Program-made: the position numbers and the translations under genes | Shown here: positions 8,236 through 15,902 of the stretch, in pieces | Position numbering within the stretch: the stretch's first letter is position 1 | Layout: the number at the start of each line of letters is the position of its first letter | The notes under the pieces: generated by a model | Seen by the model: only the letters and a program-made list of their open reading frames with translations | Told to the model about the DNA's origin: nothing | The model's database searches: none | Assembly: GCA_964475205.1 (NCBI GenBank) | Contig: CAYYVQ010000029.1 | Location: forward strand, 1 to 30,845 | DNA from: CAYSRM01 sp964475205 | GTDB taxonomy: Bacteria; Verrucomicrobiota; Kiritimatiellia; UBA8416; CAYSRM01 | Reading direction: 5' to 3' | DNA: 30,845 nucleotides

Positions 8236-9267
8236 ATGTCACCACTCCTGCTAATTGTTTTTGCGCTTCTTGCAATATTCGCCCTTGTTATGCTGGGCCT
8301 CTTTTTCTATTTCCTGAAAGTCTGGATAAGAGCATTGTCATCCGGGGCAAGCGTATCGATCTTTTCCCTTATCGGTATGAAACTGCGGACTGTGCCCCCG
8401 TCCCTGATTGTCGATGCGCGAATACGGGTTATAAAGGCCGGGCTGGAAGTTTCCAGCGATCTCCTTGAAGCCCATTACCTTGCCGGCGGCGACGTTATAA
8501 ACGTTGTCTCGGCTCTGATTGCGGCCGACAAGGCCAACATTGCGCTGACTTTCAAGCAGGCCACAGCCATTGATCTGGCCGGCCGGGACGTGCTTGAGGC
8601 CGTCAGAACCAGCGTCAACCCGAAGGTGATCGACTGCCCTGAACCTGGGAAGACTTCCACCGGCATGCTCGACGCGGTCGCCAAGGACGGCATCAGGCTG
8701 CTTGTGAAGGCACGGGTAACAGTGCGAGCCAATATCGAAAGGCTTGTAGGAGGCGCGTGGGAAAACACCGTAGTCGCGCGCGTCGGCGAAGGCATTGTGA
8801 GCGCCATAGGTTCGGCGAAAACCTACAAGGACGTGCTCGAGAACCCTGATCACATCAGTAAACGTGTGCTTGACAGCGGGCTTGACTCTCAAACCGGCTT
8901 CGAAATAGTGTCCATCGATATTGCCGATATAAGCGTTGCCGGAATGAGAGACGCCGCCAATGTCGGAGCCCTCCTGGAAACCGACCGGGCCGAAGCAGAC
9001 AAGAAGATGCGACAGGCCGAAGCAGAAGGCCGGCGCGCAACAGCCGTAGCCAGGGAACAGGAAATGAAAGCGCGGGTCCAGGAAATGAGCGCTAAGGTTA
9101 TGGAAGCAAAGGCCGAAGTCCCTCGCGCTATGGCGCAGGCGCTTCGCGAAGGCAATCTCGGGGTTATGGATTTCTACAAACTGCAGAACATTGAGTCTGA
9201 CACCTCGATGAGACGCAGCATATCCGGAGAAGAATCCTCCGACAATGAACAGGATAAACCCTGGTAA
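8236..9267 (+). CDS. floA: flotillin-like protein FloA
   Basis: A 343-residue SPFH-domain protein of the bacterial FloA type. One membrane-inserting N-terminal helix covers about residues 3-30. It is followed by the conserved FloA core (VDARIRVIKAGLEVSSDLLEAHYLAGG, then KARVTVRANIERLVGGAWENT, and IADISVAGMRDAAN). A long Ala/Glu/Arg-rich coiled coil (about 240-300) precedes a short acidic tail. FloA scaffolds functional membrane microdomains and modulates fluidity and protein complexes at the cytoplasmic membrane. AAAGGA lies about 8 bases before the ATG. With the two upstream NfeD genes this forms the complete module. A strong hairpin follows the stop. Confidence 0.95.
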   Translation: MSPLLLIVFALLAIFALVMLGLFFYFLKVWIRALSSGASVSIFSLIGMKLRTVPPSLIVDARIRVIKAGLEVSSDLLEAHYLAGGDVINVVSALIAADKANIALTFKQATAIDLAGRDVLEAVRTSVNPKVIDCPEPGKTSTGMLDAVAKDGIRLLVKARVTVRANIERLVGGAWENTVVARVGEGIVSAIGSAKTYKDVLENPDHISKRVLDSGLDSQTGFEIVSIDIADISVAGMRDAANVGALLETDRAEADKKMRQAEAEGRRATAVAREQEMKARVQEMSAKVMEAKAEVPRAMAQALREGNLGVMDFYKLQNIESDTSMRRSISGEESSDNEQDKPW

Positions 9268-9279
9268 AAACACGCTGGA

Positions 9280-9311
9280 TGCAGGCGATCCGCATTGACG
9301 GATCGCCTGCA
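9280..9311 (+). terminator. strong hairpin after floA
   Basis: A perfect 13-bp stem, TGCAGGCGATCCG at 9280-9292 and its complement at 9299-9311, closes a 6-base loop 12 bp after the floA stop. The following sequence (CCTTTAAAG) has only a weak T-run, so it may be a termination or 3'-end-stabilising hairpin rather than a textbook intrinsic terminator. Confidence 0.6.
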
Positions 9312-9322
9312 CCTTTAAAGCA

Positions 9323-10066
9323 ATGATTACAGGCACATACAAAGGCGCTACCTTGAATGCAAACCACTGCTTATACGCTCCGCTGGCTCTAAGCTTTCTG
9401 AAAAGTGAAGCGGGCGAAGGCTTTTTCTGGTTCCTGGTAGTAATTGTTACCATCATTGTACAGGCTGTACGCGCATCAAAACAAAAGTCACAGGCAAGCG
9501 AGGAAAAGGAATCCACTGTCTACACCGCTCCGGAAGATGAGCTGCACAAATTCCTGGAAAGTCTCGGCGGCCAGGTCAGGCAGCGGCAGGAACAGACAGA
9601 ACCGGCGCTACAAGAAACCTCACAGAAACAGGCAGCTTCAACGCCACATTCCTCTGAAGCGCCCCTTTCAGCCTCAGCGGCTGCGAAAGGAGACGAAAAG
9701 AAACGCGTGGCATATGAAGACCGGGCAAAACAATCAGAACCCCGGCCGGCAGCATCGGGAACAGGTGGCAACGAACCAAGGCGCAGACGTTATGTTTCTT
9801 CGGTCGCAGCTCCTAAGGGCAAGCCTTCAACAATAGAAAAAACTGAGTTGCAGGTTCGTAAACGCAAACCCGAAAGAGTTGAAACAGCCGTATCCGTGAC
9901 GGAGGCACAAGTGCCCGGAATCGCTGGAACAGCACAGGGGGCATACCCAAACATCCTCAAATATCTGCGGTCTCGCAATTCTTTGCGCGAAGCAGTTGTT
10001 CTTCGCGAAATACTCGGGCCGCCGGTCGCGCTCCGTTCAGAACCCACACAACGCATTACGCAATAA
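9323..10066 (+). CDS. hypothetical single-span membrane protein
   Basis: A 247-residue protein I do not recognise. The only structured features are one hydrophobic helix (FFWFLVVIVTIIVQAV, about 34-50) and a long hydrophilic region rich in Gln, Glu, Lys and Ala that is probably disordered. A short helical segment at the C-terminus (ILKYLRSRNSLREAVVLREILGPP) looks conserved in style, like a docking motif. The start is uncertain: the ATG at 9323 has no ribosome site and lies just after the floA hairpin, whereas a TTG at 9353 has AAAGG about 8 bases upstream. The position after nfeD-floA suggests a membrane-microdomain accessory, but this is inference. Confidence 0.6.
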   Translation: MITGTYKGATLNANHCLYAPLALSFLKSEAGEGFFWFLVVIVTIIVQAVRASKQKSQASEEKESTVYTAPEDELHKFLESLGGQVRQRQEQTEPALQETSQKQAASTPHSSEAPLSASAAAKGDEKKRVAYEDRAKQSEPRPAASGTGGNEPRRRRYVSSVAAPKGKPSTIEKTELQVRKRKPERVETAVSVTEAQVPGIAGTAQGAYPNILKYLRSRNSLREAVVLREILGPPVALRSEPTQRITQ

Positions 10067-10078
10067 GCAATAAGCAGG

Positions 10079-10113
10079 TTAACCTGATCTATTCATCAAC
10101 TTCGTCAGGTTAA
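10079..10113. repeat. family-A palindromic repeat, minimal copy (A1)
   Basis: The 35-bp sequence is bounded by the inverted ends TTAACCTGA and TCAGGTTAA. Its left 27 bases match the outer end of the longer copies at 10642-10733 and 16413-16592 (the latter two being inverted relative to each other). It looks like an internally deleted copy. The stop codon of the minus-strand lipoprotein gene (10110-10112) lies within its right end. Confidence 0.8.
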
Positions 10114-10583
10114 TCCGTCTCATACCAGATTTTTACTTTTTTGACCTGTCTTCCCCACTCAAGCGCGGCGCTATGGCTCATGAAAAACAAATCTATCCTG
10201 TCGCCCTTCATGTCCCCGCCGCGGTCTTCCACCCGGCCGTACCCGTACCCTTCAATATACATTATGGTTCCAAAAGGATACTTCGAAGTATCTGCGGCTA
10301 TAGTGCCTTTCCTGGCTCTCGCCCCACTGGCAGTTATGCCTATCTTCTTGCGTTTGCCTTTCTGCGGCCCCGATGAATATACCGGTTTGCCGTACCACGT
10401 GCGTTTCCAGCCGCAACACTTGCCGCATTTGCAGTATCCGGTCACCTCCATCATTCGCTCAACCGGTTTAACACCGGCAGGCGGACGGATACGGGCGCAA
10501 CCGGCAATCGAAACGGTGCAGACAAGCAACAACCCTAGCACGCATATCTCACGGAATTTCGTAGCGAGAGCTTTGATTTTCAT
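10110..10583 (-). CDS. 3D-domain lipoprotein
   Basis: A 157-residue secreted lipoprotein. A positively charged N-region and hydrophobic core end in a lipobox VSIAGC with Cys29. The mature part has a Cys cluster (CKCGKCC, about 51-57) and a C-terminal 3D domain, the double-psi barrel shared with MltA and RlpA-like cell-wall enzymes. The acidic residues lie in IAADTS, RVEDRGG and DRIDLFF (about D98, D120, D131). A role in peptidoglycan processing at the envelope is likely. Residues 1-16 are encoded by a copy of the family-B repeat, and the stop codon lies in a family-A repeat, so both gene ends coincide with mobile-type elements. No good Shine-Dalgarno is seen before the ATG. Confidence 0.85.
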   Translation of the reverse strand: MKIKALATKFREICVLGLLLVCTVSIAGCARIRPPAGVKPVERMMEVTGYCKCGKCCGWKRTWYGKPVYSSGPQKGKRKKIGITASGARARKGTIAADTSKYPFGTIMYIEGYGYGRVEDRGGDMKGDRIDLFFMSHSAALEWGRQVKKVKIWYETD

Positions 10584-10588
10584 ATCCG
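10536..10588. repeat. family-B palindromic repeat, deleted copy (B3)
   Basis: Bases 10536-10571 match the left half of copy B2 (from 14947) at all but one position, including CGCATATCTCACGG and CGTAGCGAGAGC. The remainder (TTTGATTTTCATATCCGG) resembles the right end after an internal deletion. The copy covers the start codon and first 16 codons of the 3D-domain lipoprotein on the minus strand. Confidence 0.7.
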
Positions 10589-10641
10589 GATTCTATACGA
10601 ATAATTCAACATGCCACAAGGGAAAGCCGCATAATCTGCAT

Positions 10642-10733
10642 TTAACCTGATCTATTCATAAAAATCTATAAGGCCATTGATCTAAAGCAAACTACGCACT
10701 CTCATTACGAAGTTGATGAATAGATCAGGTTAA
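10642..10733. repeat. family-A palindromic repeat, 92-bp copy (A2)
   Basis: Perfect 18-bp terminal inverted repeats, TTAACCTGATCTATTCAT at 10642-10659 and its complement at 10716-10733. The interior shares GATCTAAAGCAA and the sequence next to the right end with copy A3 at 16413-16592, in the opposite orientation. A2 equals A3 with about 88 bp deleted. Read rightwards, the interior encodes a tail AIDLKQ....HYEVDE followed by a stop, which A3 also encodes. No transposase is present, so it is a MITE-like or decayed element. Confidence 0.85.
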
Positions 10734-10805
10734 GAAATTCTTTTTTTGTGGCAGCAAAGCCGTTGTTTTTGTAAGATTCCAGAAAATTCTGAAAGGAGCA
10801 TTCAT

Positions 10806-11297
10806 ATGAGATGCTTGCCTGTTTTTTCCGGCGCTGTCTTAACAGTTTTCCTTTTCGTGTTTACAAGCCTTGCGGCAAACAAAGAAATGAGCGTTCAAAC
10901 ACGCGAAGTCAGATTAAAATCCCAGCCTGCTCCATTTTCAACCGTTGTCGGAAAGGCGGGCCTTGCAGACCGGGTTACGGTAATGGAAAAAAAGGGAATC
11001 TGGAGCAAAGTGCGCGTACACTCATCTGGCAAAACCGGCTGGCTGCCTACCAGGAGCCTTACAAAGAAAAAACTCCGGCTGCAAGCTGCAAGTGTAGAGA
11101 AAACATCAGCTTCCAGCGGTGAGATGGCGCTTGCAACAAAGGGTTTTACTCCCGAAGTAGAAAAGGCGTTCAAAAAACAGAACAGTAAGATAAGCTTCGA
11201 ATGGGTGGATAAAATGGAATCCGTCAGCTTTTCCTTCGATGAGAAAAAAGCTTTTCTCGAAAAAGGAGAGGTACTCCGGAAAAGAGGCAAGCAATGA
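10806..11297 (+). CDS. secreted SH3-like domain protein
   Basis: A 163-residue exported protein. The start at 10806 is chosen because AAAGGAG lies 9 bases upstream and gives a clean signal peptide (about 1-23, ending SLAANK). An earlier in-frame ATG at 10746 lacks both. Residues about 28-88 form a bacterial SH3-like domain: VRLKSQPAPFSTVVG, VTVMEKKGIWSKVRV and SGKTGWLPTRSL match the usual strand pattern ending in GW. The C-terminal part is charged and unassigned. SH3-like domains often bind cell-wall peptides. The stop overlaps the M48 protease start by 4 bp, so the two are translationally coupled and probably work together in the periplasm. Confidence 0.85.
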   Translation: MRCLPVFSGAVLTVFLFVFTSLAANKEMSVQTREVRLKSQPAPFSTVVGKAGLADRVTVMEKKGIWSKVRVHSSGKTGWLPTRSLTKKKLRLQAASVEKTSASSGEMALATKGFTPEVEKAFKKQNSKISFEWVDKMESVSFSFDEKKAFLEKGEVLRKRGKQ

Positions 11298-12205
11298 AAA
11301 CATCTTCCCTTGCTAATACCTTGATTCTCATTCTGGCAATCCCGCTGGTTGGCTGCAAAACCATGGAGGCCGTAACTGAACTTGCCGGAGAAGCTGCTGA
11401 AATGGCGGGAGTGGACAGCGAACATGTAAAGTCCGGCGTAAAGGTGACCAAAGCCGCGTCAAAAGCCTTCGACGAAATCAGCCCGAGCCAGGAATATTAC
11501 CTCGGGCGTGCAGTCACAGCCACGATCCTTAACAATTACAAACCATATACCAACGCAGTGGCGAACCAGTATATCAACCTGCTGGGCCAGACGCTCGCGC
11601 TGGCCTCCGATATGCCGGAAACCTACGGAGGTTATCATTTCCTTATTCTCGATACCGAAGAAATAAACGCTTTCGCCGCTCCGGGAGGGTTGATTCTGAT
11701 CTCAAGGGGACTGCTCCGCTGCTGTCCAAACGAGACTGCAGTCGCCGCAGTCCTGGCACACGAAATCGGACATGTTGAAAATGAGCACGGGCTGAAAGCT
11801 ATAAGTAAAAGCCGCTGGACAACTTTGTTGACCACAACTGCCGCCGAGGCCGGCAAGACCATGGGAAGCCAGGAAGTTGCGCAGCTTACAACAACCCTGG
11901 AAGGGTCCATCTCCGATATCACCGCAACTATGGTTAACAGCGGATATTCGCGAAAATTCGAGAAACAGGCCGATCAAGCAGCAATAAAGATATTAAGACG
12001 AACCGGTTACAACCCCATGGGACTCACGGTCATGCTTCGGGAGATGGATGCCCGCCTGAAAAAGCACCCCGGCGGCTTCGGGAAAACTCATCCCGATCCC
12101 CAGGAAAGAATCAAAGAGACAGCCGGCCTGGTGGATGATGCAAAACCTGTTGAGCCCCCTCCGGTGCGCGCAAAACGCTTTCGGGACGCGCTGGACGGCA
12201 TATAA
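11294..12205 (+). CDS. M48 family zinc metalloprotease, lipoprotein
   Basis: A 303-residue periplasmic metallopeptidase of the BepA/LoiP-like M48 group. A short signal peptide ends in the lipobox PLVGC (Cys21). The zinc motif HEIGH is at about 156-160, with the third ligand in KFEKQADQAA (about E223). The conserved INAFAAPGG and the late THPDPQERI are typical of M48 enzymes in outer-membrane quality control. It should degrade or refold misassembled envelope proteins. ATGA overlap with the SH3-like gene indicates a bicistronic unit. The stop is followed by a GC-rich hairpin. Confidence 0.93.
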   Translation: MKTSSLANTLILILAIPLVGCKTMEAVTELAGEAAEMAGVDSEHVKSGVKVTKAASKAFDEISPSQEYYLGRAVTATILNNYKPYTNAVANQYINLLGQTLALASDMPETYGGYHFLILDTEEINAFAAPGGLILISRGLLRCCPNETAVAAVLAHEIGHVENEHGLKAISKSRWTTLLTTTAAEAGKTMGSQEVAQLTTTLEGSISDITATMVNSGYSRKFEKQADQAAIKILRRTGYNPMGLTVMLREMDARLKKHPGGFGKTHPDPQERIKETAGLVDDAKPVEPPPVRAKRFRDALDGI

Positions 12206-12214
12206 CAAGCTTAA

Positions 12215-12232
12215 CAGCGCCACCCGGCGCTG
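12215..12232 (+). terminator. GC-rich hairpin after the M48 gene
   Basis: CAGCGCC at 12215-12221 and GGCGCTG at 12226-12232 form a perfect 7-bp stem with a 4-base loop, 9 bp after the stop. A T-run appears only about 30 bases later, so intrinsic termination is possible but not certain. Confidence 0.5.
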
Positions 12233-12285
12233 CATACAAATGGCACACCGGCCGCAGGCGTTTTTAAAGAAAGAAGAATACTGAA

Positions 12286-14400
12286 TTGAAGAAACTTATC
12301 CATGGTTGTATAGCAGGCCTGGCCGGGACTGCCCTCGCCATCCTCTTGTGGTCTGCCGGGATTCTACAGCCGGCGGAAAATGAGCTATGGGATATCCGCG
12401 TGAGGCATTTTGCCCGGAATGAATTGCCGTCTGATAATATAAAACTCATCTTTATTGACCAGTACACGCTTGACTGGGCGGAAGAAAACCACGGACTGAC
12501 ATGGCAATGGATGCGCCAGGCCTATGTCTATATACTTGATTTTCTCAACCGGGGTAAACCACGCGCTGTAATATTCGATATGTTGTTTTCCGATAAATCT
12601 GACGATGGCGTCGCCGACGACCTTGCATTTGGAAAAGCCATTGCCGAAACCCATCCTTTTGTCCAGGCCTTCATGTTGAGCCAACAGGACGGAAGGAGCT
12701 CATGGCCGCAGCAACTTACCGGGATGATCCTGGAAGTGTGCGGATTCCGGACGTTCATTCAGAGAAATAATACGGACCGTATCACCCTCCCCAAAGCTTC
12801 ATTCCCAGTAGACGAGATTGCTACAAATTCCGCGCTTCTGGGCTCAGCATATATCCGACCTGACAGCGGGGTTTTGCGTCGAGCTCCGGTGTTCCATGTT
12901 TTCGACAATAATTTCGTTCCTTCTCTCGCCCTGGCCGCTTTCGCGGCGGGAAATCCCTCTGAGCCGATTGTAATCACAAACAACATTATGCTGGCGGGAA
13001 CTCACAGAATCCCAATGGATTCATCCGCTTCGTCTATCTTGCGATACCGCGGCCCCAGCCAGACACACGAGGCTGTTAACGCAGCGGCCATAATCCAGTC
13101 GGAAGTACTAATGAAACAAGGCAAGGCGCCGCTTGTCCATCCTTCTGAATTTGATGAGTGTTACGTTTTCTTCGGGACTACCGCGCAGGGACTGCTGGAT
13201 ATCAGAACAACACCGGTAAGCGATGTTTATCCGGGAGTGGAAATACATGCTACAATGCTCGACAATATTCTGACAGACAGCTTGATCCAGGATTTCCCGC
13301 CGCTTCAGACTGCTCTCCTGGCCCTTGCTCTTGCTGTCTGCACAGGAATCGCGGGCAGGTTCAGCGCCAAGGCATGGCAACTGGTCATGCTTGGAGCAGT
13401 GCTCGTTCCTCTGCCGATCGTTCTCGGGTTCATTGCATACACCCGCGGCTACTGGCTTAATGTAAGCGCACCGGCCGCCTCAACGCTTATTACGCTTGCA
13501 GGGATAGTTATTTTAAATTACACTATCGAGGGCAGGCAGAAGCGCTTCATCAAGGGAGCATTCAAGCAATACCTGAGTCCGGCAGTTATAGATCGCCTTG
13601 TCCGGGAACCAGACCGGCTGAAACTCGGGGGCGAATCCCGGGAGCTAAGCATCTATTTCTCCGATATCCAAAGTTTTACCTCTGTATCCGAAAAACTCTC
13701 TCCGGAAAAACTGACAGACCTTCTAAATACTTATCTGACCGCAATGACAGATATAATACTGGCCGAAGGCGGCACCATAGACAAATACGAGGGCGATGCT
13801 GTAATCGCTTTCTGGAACGCTCCGGTTGATCAACCCGACCACCCTGAACGGGCCGTACGAGCCGCTCTGCATTGCCAGGACAAGCTTAACGCCATGCGCC
13901 CGGAACTGAAAGAAATTGCAGGAAGCGACCTTTACACCAGGATCGGACTCAATACCGGCCCGGTAGTCGTAGGCAATATGGGCTCAGATCAACGCTTTGA
14001 CTATACTTTCCTTGGCGATGCCGGCAACCTGGCCGCACGGCTGGAAAGCCTCAACAAACAATTCGGCACTTACCTGATGATATCAGAATTCATGAGAGAA
14101 AAGCTGTCCGACAGCTTTTCAGTCCGCGAGCTGTCCCGGGTGCGGGTGATCGGTAAAGAAAAACCGATAACAGTTTTCGAGCCCATGTGGCCGCAACAGT
14201 TCAATGCTAACAAGGATAAATATGATGCCTTCGCCAAAGCCCTGCAACAATACTATCAAGGCCAATTCGACGCTGCCCTGCAGGGTTTCTCCGCCATAGA
14301 AGACGACCCGCCATCAGAAAGGTACGCAGAAAAATGCAGAAAGCTGGCAGATAATCCTCCCGAATCATGGGACGGAATCTGGCATGCAACTGAAAAATAA
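12286..14400 (+). CDS. CHASE2-domain class III adenylate cyclase
   Basis: A 704-residue membrane sensor that should make cAMP. An N-terminal helix (about 4-22) leads into an extracytoplasmic CHASE2 domain (about 30-320: ELWDIRVRHFARNELP, VIFDMLFSDKS, ILRYRGPS, VYPGVEIHATMLDNIL). Three membrane helices follow (about 340-420), then a cyclase domain (about 445-620). The metal-binding aspartates are in FSDIQSFT (about 460) and YEGDAV (about 504). The substrate-selecting pair is Lys in IDKYEGD (about 500) and Asp in FDYTFLGDAGN (about 572), the adenylate rather than guanylate combination. A short TPR-like tail closes the protein. The start is a TTG with only a weak purine-rich site. The next in-frame ATG would lose the first membrane helix. 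Confidence 0.92.
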   Translation: MKKLIHGCIAGLAGTALAILLWSAGILQPAENELWDIRVRHFARNELPSDNIKLIFIDQYTLDWAEENHGLTWQWMRQAYVYILDFLNRGKPRAVIFDMLFSDKSDDGVADDLAFGKAIAETHPFVQAFMLSQQDGRSSWPQQLTGMILEVCGFRTFIQRNNTDRITLPKASFPVDEIATNSALLGSAYIRPDSGVLRRAPVFHVFDNNFVPSLALAAFAAGNPSEPIVITNNIMLAGTHRIPMDSSASSILRYRGPSQTHEAVNAAAIIQSEVLMKQGKAPLVHPSEFDECYVFFGTTAQGLLDIRTTPVSDVYPGVEIHATMLDNILTDSLIQDFPPLQTALLALALAVCTGIAGRFSAKAWQLVMLGAVLVPLPIVLGFIAYTRGYWLNVSAPAASTLITLAGIVILNYTIEGRQKRFIKGAFKQYLSPAVIDRLVREPDRLKLGGESRELSIYFSDIQSFTSVSEKLSPEKLTDLLNTYLTAMTDIILAEGGTIDKYEGDAVIAFWNAPVDQPDHPERAVRAALHCQDKLNAMRPELKEIAGSDLYTRIGLNTGPVVVGNMGSDQRFDYTFLGDAGNLAARLESLNKQFGTYLMISEFMREKLSDSFSVRELSRVRVIGKEKPITVFEPMWPQQFNANKDKYDAFAKALQQYYQGQFDAALQGFSAIEDDPPSERYAEKCRKLADNPPESWDGIWHATEK

Positions 14401-14409
14401 ATTGCTTGG

Positions 14410-14483
14410 CCCGCATATCTCACAGGATTTCGTAGTGAGAGCGTGGAGAGCGCTCGCAGCATGAATTTTGTGAGATATGCGGG
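14410..14483. repeat. family-B palindromic repeat (B1), upstream of queF
   Basis: Perfect 14-bp terminal inverted repeats, CCCGCATATCTCAC at 14410-14423 and GTGAGATATGCGGG at 14470-14483, followed by TTAA. The interior is nearly identical to copy B2 at 14950-15023 and in the same orientation, so queF is bracketed by direct copies of the element. Confidence 0.9.
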
Positions 14484-14531
14484 TTAAAGAAAGATATGAA
14501 CCAAGCTTGAAAACGAAAGGATGCTTTACCA

Positions 14532-14933
14532 ATGAAGAAAAGTTATGAAAACCTGACTCAACTCAAAAAGGGGAACACCGTTTACCCGGACTCTCCGGCG
14601 CCGGGCCTCCTTGAGGCTTTCGACAACCCATCTTTAAAAAGAGATTACCATGTTACCTTTGCATGCCCTGAGTTCACATCAGTCTGCCCCATTACCGGAC
14701 AGCCGGATTTCGGACACATCGAGATAGATTACGTGCCAGACACACAATGCGTGGAGAGCAAGTCGCTGAAGTTATACCTGTTCTCTTTCCGGAATCACGG
14801 AGCCTTTCACGAAGAGGTCGTGAATACAATACTTGACGATGTCGTCAAAGCAATCCATCCCAGGAGCATCACGGTAACAGGCAACTTCAACCCCCGTGGC
14901 GGCATATCCATCAAGGTTAAGGCCAGCGCATAA
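14532..14933 (+). CDS. queF: NADPH-dependent 7-cyano-7-deazaguanine reductase
   Basis: A 133-residue single-domain (type I) QueF. It reduces preQ0 to preQ1 in queuosine tRNA-modification synthesis, the only biological nitrile-to-amine reduction known. The active-site Cys is in SVCPITGQPDFG, with the general-acid Asp a few residues later. The QueF motif ESKSLKLYLFSFRNHGAFHEE is intact, as is the tail GNFNPRGGI. The length is normal. AAAGGA lies about 11 bases before the ATG. It stands alone between two copies of the family-B repeat, with no other queuosine gene in the window, so it may have its own promoter or have been moved as a cassette. Confidence 0.96.
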   Translation: MKKSYENLTQLKKGNTVYPDSPAPGLLEAFDNPSLKRDYHVTFACPEFTSVCPITGQPDFGHIEIDYVPDTQCVESKSLKLYLFSFRNHGAFHEEVVNTILDDVVKAIHPRSITVTGNFNPRGGISIKVKASA

Positions 14934-14949
14934 AACATATCAGCATTAG

Positions 14950-15023
14950 CCCGCATATCTCACGGAATTTCGTAGCGAGAGCGTGGAGAGCGTTAGCAGC
15001 ATGAATTTTGTGAGATATGCGGG
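14950..15023. repeat. family-B palindromic repeat (B2), downstream of queF
   Basis: The same 74-bp element as B1 with the same 14-bp inverted ends. The left flank is TTAG and the right flank TTAA. The right-hand TTA (15024-15026) is the stop codon of the minus-strand macro-domain gene, so the element abuts or supplies that gene end. Confidence 0.9.
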
Positions 15024-15530
15024 TTAACCTTTATCAGCCAATTCGCGCTGGTAAAGTTCATAATTGTCACTCCCGAAGCAGACGAATACAACTCGGTCAA
15101 TGACGCCTTGCTCGTTCAGAAAAGTCCTGACGTTTTCAACCGCAATGCTACAGGCTCTTTCCTTCGGAAAATGATACACCCCTGTGCTTATGCACGGAAA
15201 TGCAATGCTCTTCAGGCGATTGTGCAAAGCAATGTTCATGCTGCTTCGATAACAGTTCGCAAGCAGCTCATCCTCGCCGCTGTTTCCTCCATGCCAGACC
15301 GGCCCAACCGTGTGAATCACATGCCTGGCGGGAAGGTTATAGCCACCGGTAATCTTTGCCTCACCTGTCTTGCATCCATTCAACTTTCGACATTCAGCAA
15401 GAAGCCCGGGCCCTGCAGCCCTGTGTATTGCCCCATCAACTCCGCCGCCGCCCAGAAGGCTCTCGTTGGCCGCGTTAACAAGGGCATCCACCCTCATTGC
15501 AGTGATATCGCCTTGTATGACTTCGATCAT
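15024..15530 (-). CDS. macro-domain protein, O-acetyl-ADP-ribose deacetylase-like
   Basis: A 168-residue stand-alone macro domain of the YmdB/MacroD type, which hydrolyses O-acetyl-ADP-ribose and ADP-ribosyl-glutamate esters. The N-terminal IEVIQGDIT, the ligand loop VNAANESLLGGGGVDGAIHRAAG (about 15-40), CKTGEAKITGGYNLPARHVIHTVGP and the second loop FPCISTGVYHFPKERA are all present. A good AAGGAG lies about 6 bases before the ATG. It is 21 bp downstream of the cupin gene on the same strand and probably co-transcribed. The stop codon lies in the TTAA at the edge of repeat B2. Confidence 0.93.
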   Translation of the reverse strand: MIEVIQGDITAMRVDALVNAANESLLGGGGVDGAIHRAAGPGLLAECRKLNGCKTGEAKITGGYNLPARHVIHTVGPVWHGGNSGEDELLANCYRSSMNIALHNRLKSIAFPCISTGVYHFPKERACSIAVENVRTFLNEQGVIDRVVFVCFGSDNYELYQRELADKG

Positions 15531-15551
15531 AAACGCTCCTTTTACCGGGTG

Positions 15552-15902
15552 TTATTCGTATTGCGAAGGAACAGCACAAATCAGGATCAGATCTTCTGAA
15601 CTGCCGGTGTTCCTGTATTGATGCTTTTCACCGGGCAGCACAAGGGCAAAGTTGCCGGCAGCTATTCTGCGCTCGGTTCCTTCTGAATCTACCAACGCGC
15701 CTTCACCCTGTATGATGTAATTCAGATGTTCGGACTCATGCGTATGCAGGGGCGTATGCCCTCCGGGTTCCACTGTGAAAACTCTAAACGAAAAATTGGG
15801 AGCGCCGTCAGAACTTGAAAGCACAAGTTGCTTCCATGCCTTTTCCGCGCCTTCCATCTCAACCTTGATCCGAGACGTTTTACCGAGATCAGTCACTTTC
15901 AT
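15552..15902 (-). CDS. cupin domain protein
   Basis: A 116-residue single-domain cupin. The first metal-binding motif is GGHTPLHTHESEHLNYIIQGEG (about 48-69), with His, His and Glu ligands in place. The second is PGEKHQYRNTG (about 90-100). Small cupins of this kind act as metal-dependent isomerases, dioxygenases or sugar binders, and the substrate cannot be told here. GAGGAG lies about 9 bases before the ATG. The macro-domain gene follows closely. Upstream lies a long AT-rich gap that must hold its promoter. Confidence 0.88.
   Translation of the reverse strand: MKVTDLGKTSRIKVEMEGAEKAWKQLVLSSSDGAPNFSFRVFTVEPGGHTPLHTHESEHLNYIIQGEGALVDSEGTERRIAAGNFALVLPGEKHQYRNTGSSEDLILICAVPSQYE

Noticed and set aside
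8338..9516. A long minus-strand open frame opposite floA
   Set aside because: It is antisense to a clear FloA coding region, its composition is unlike any protein family I know, and it has no ribosome site.
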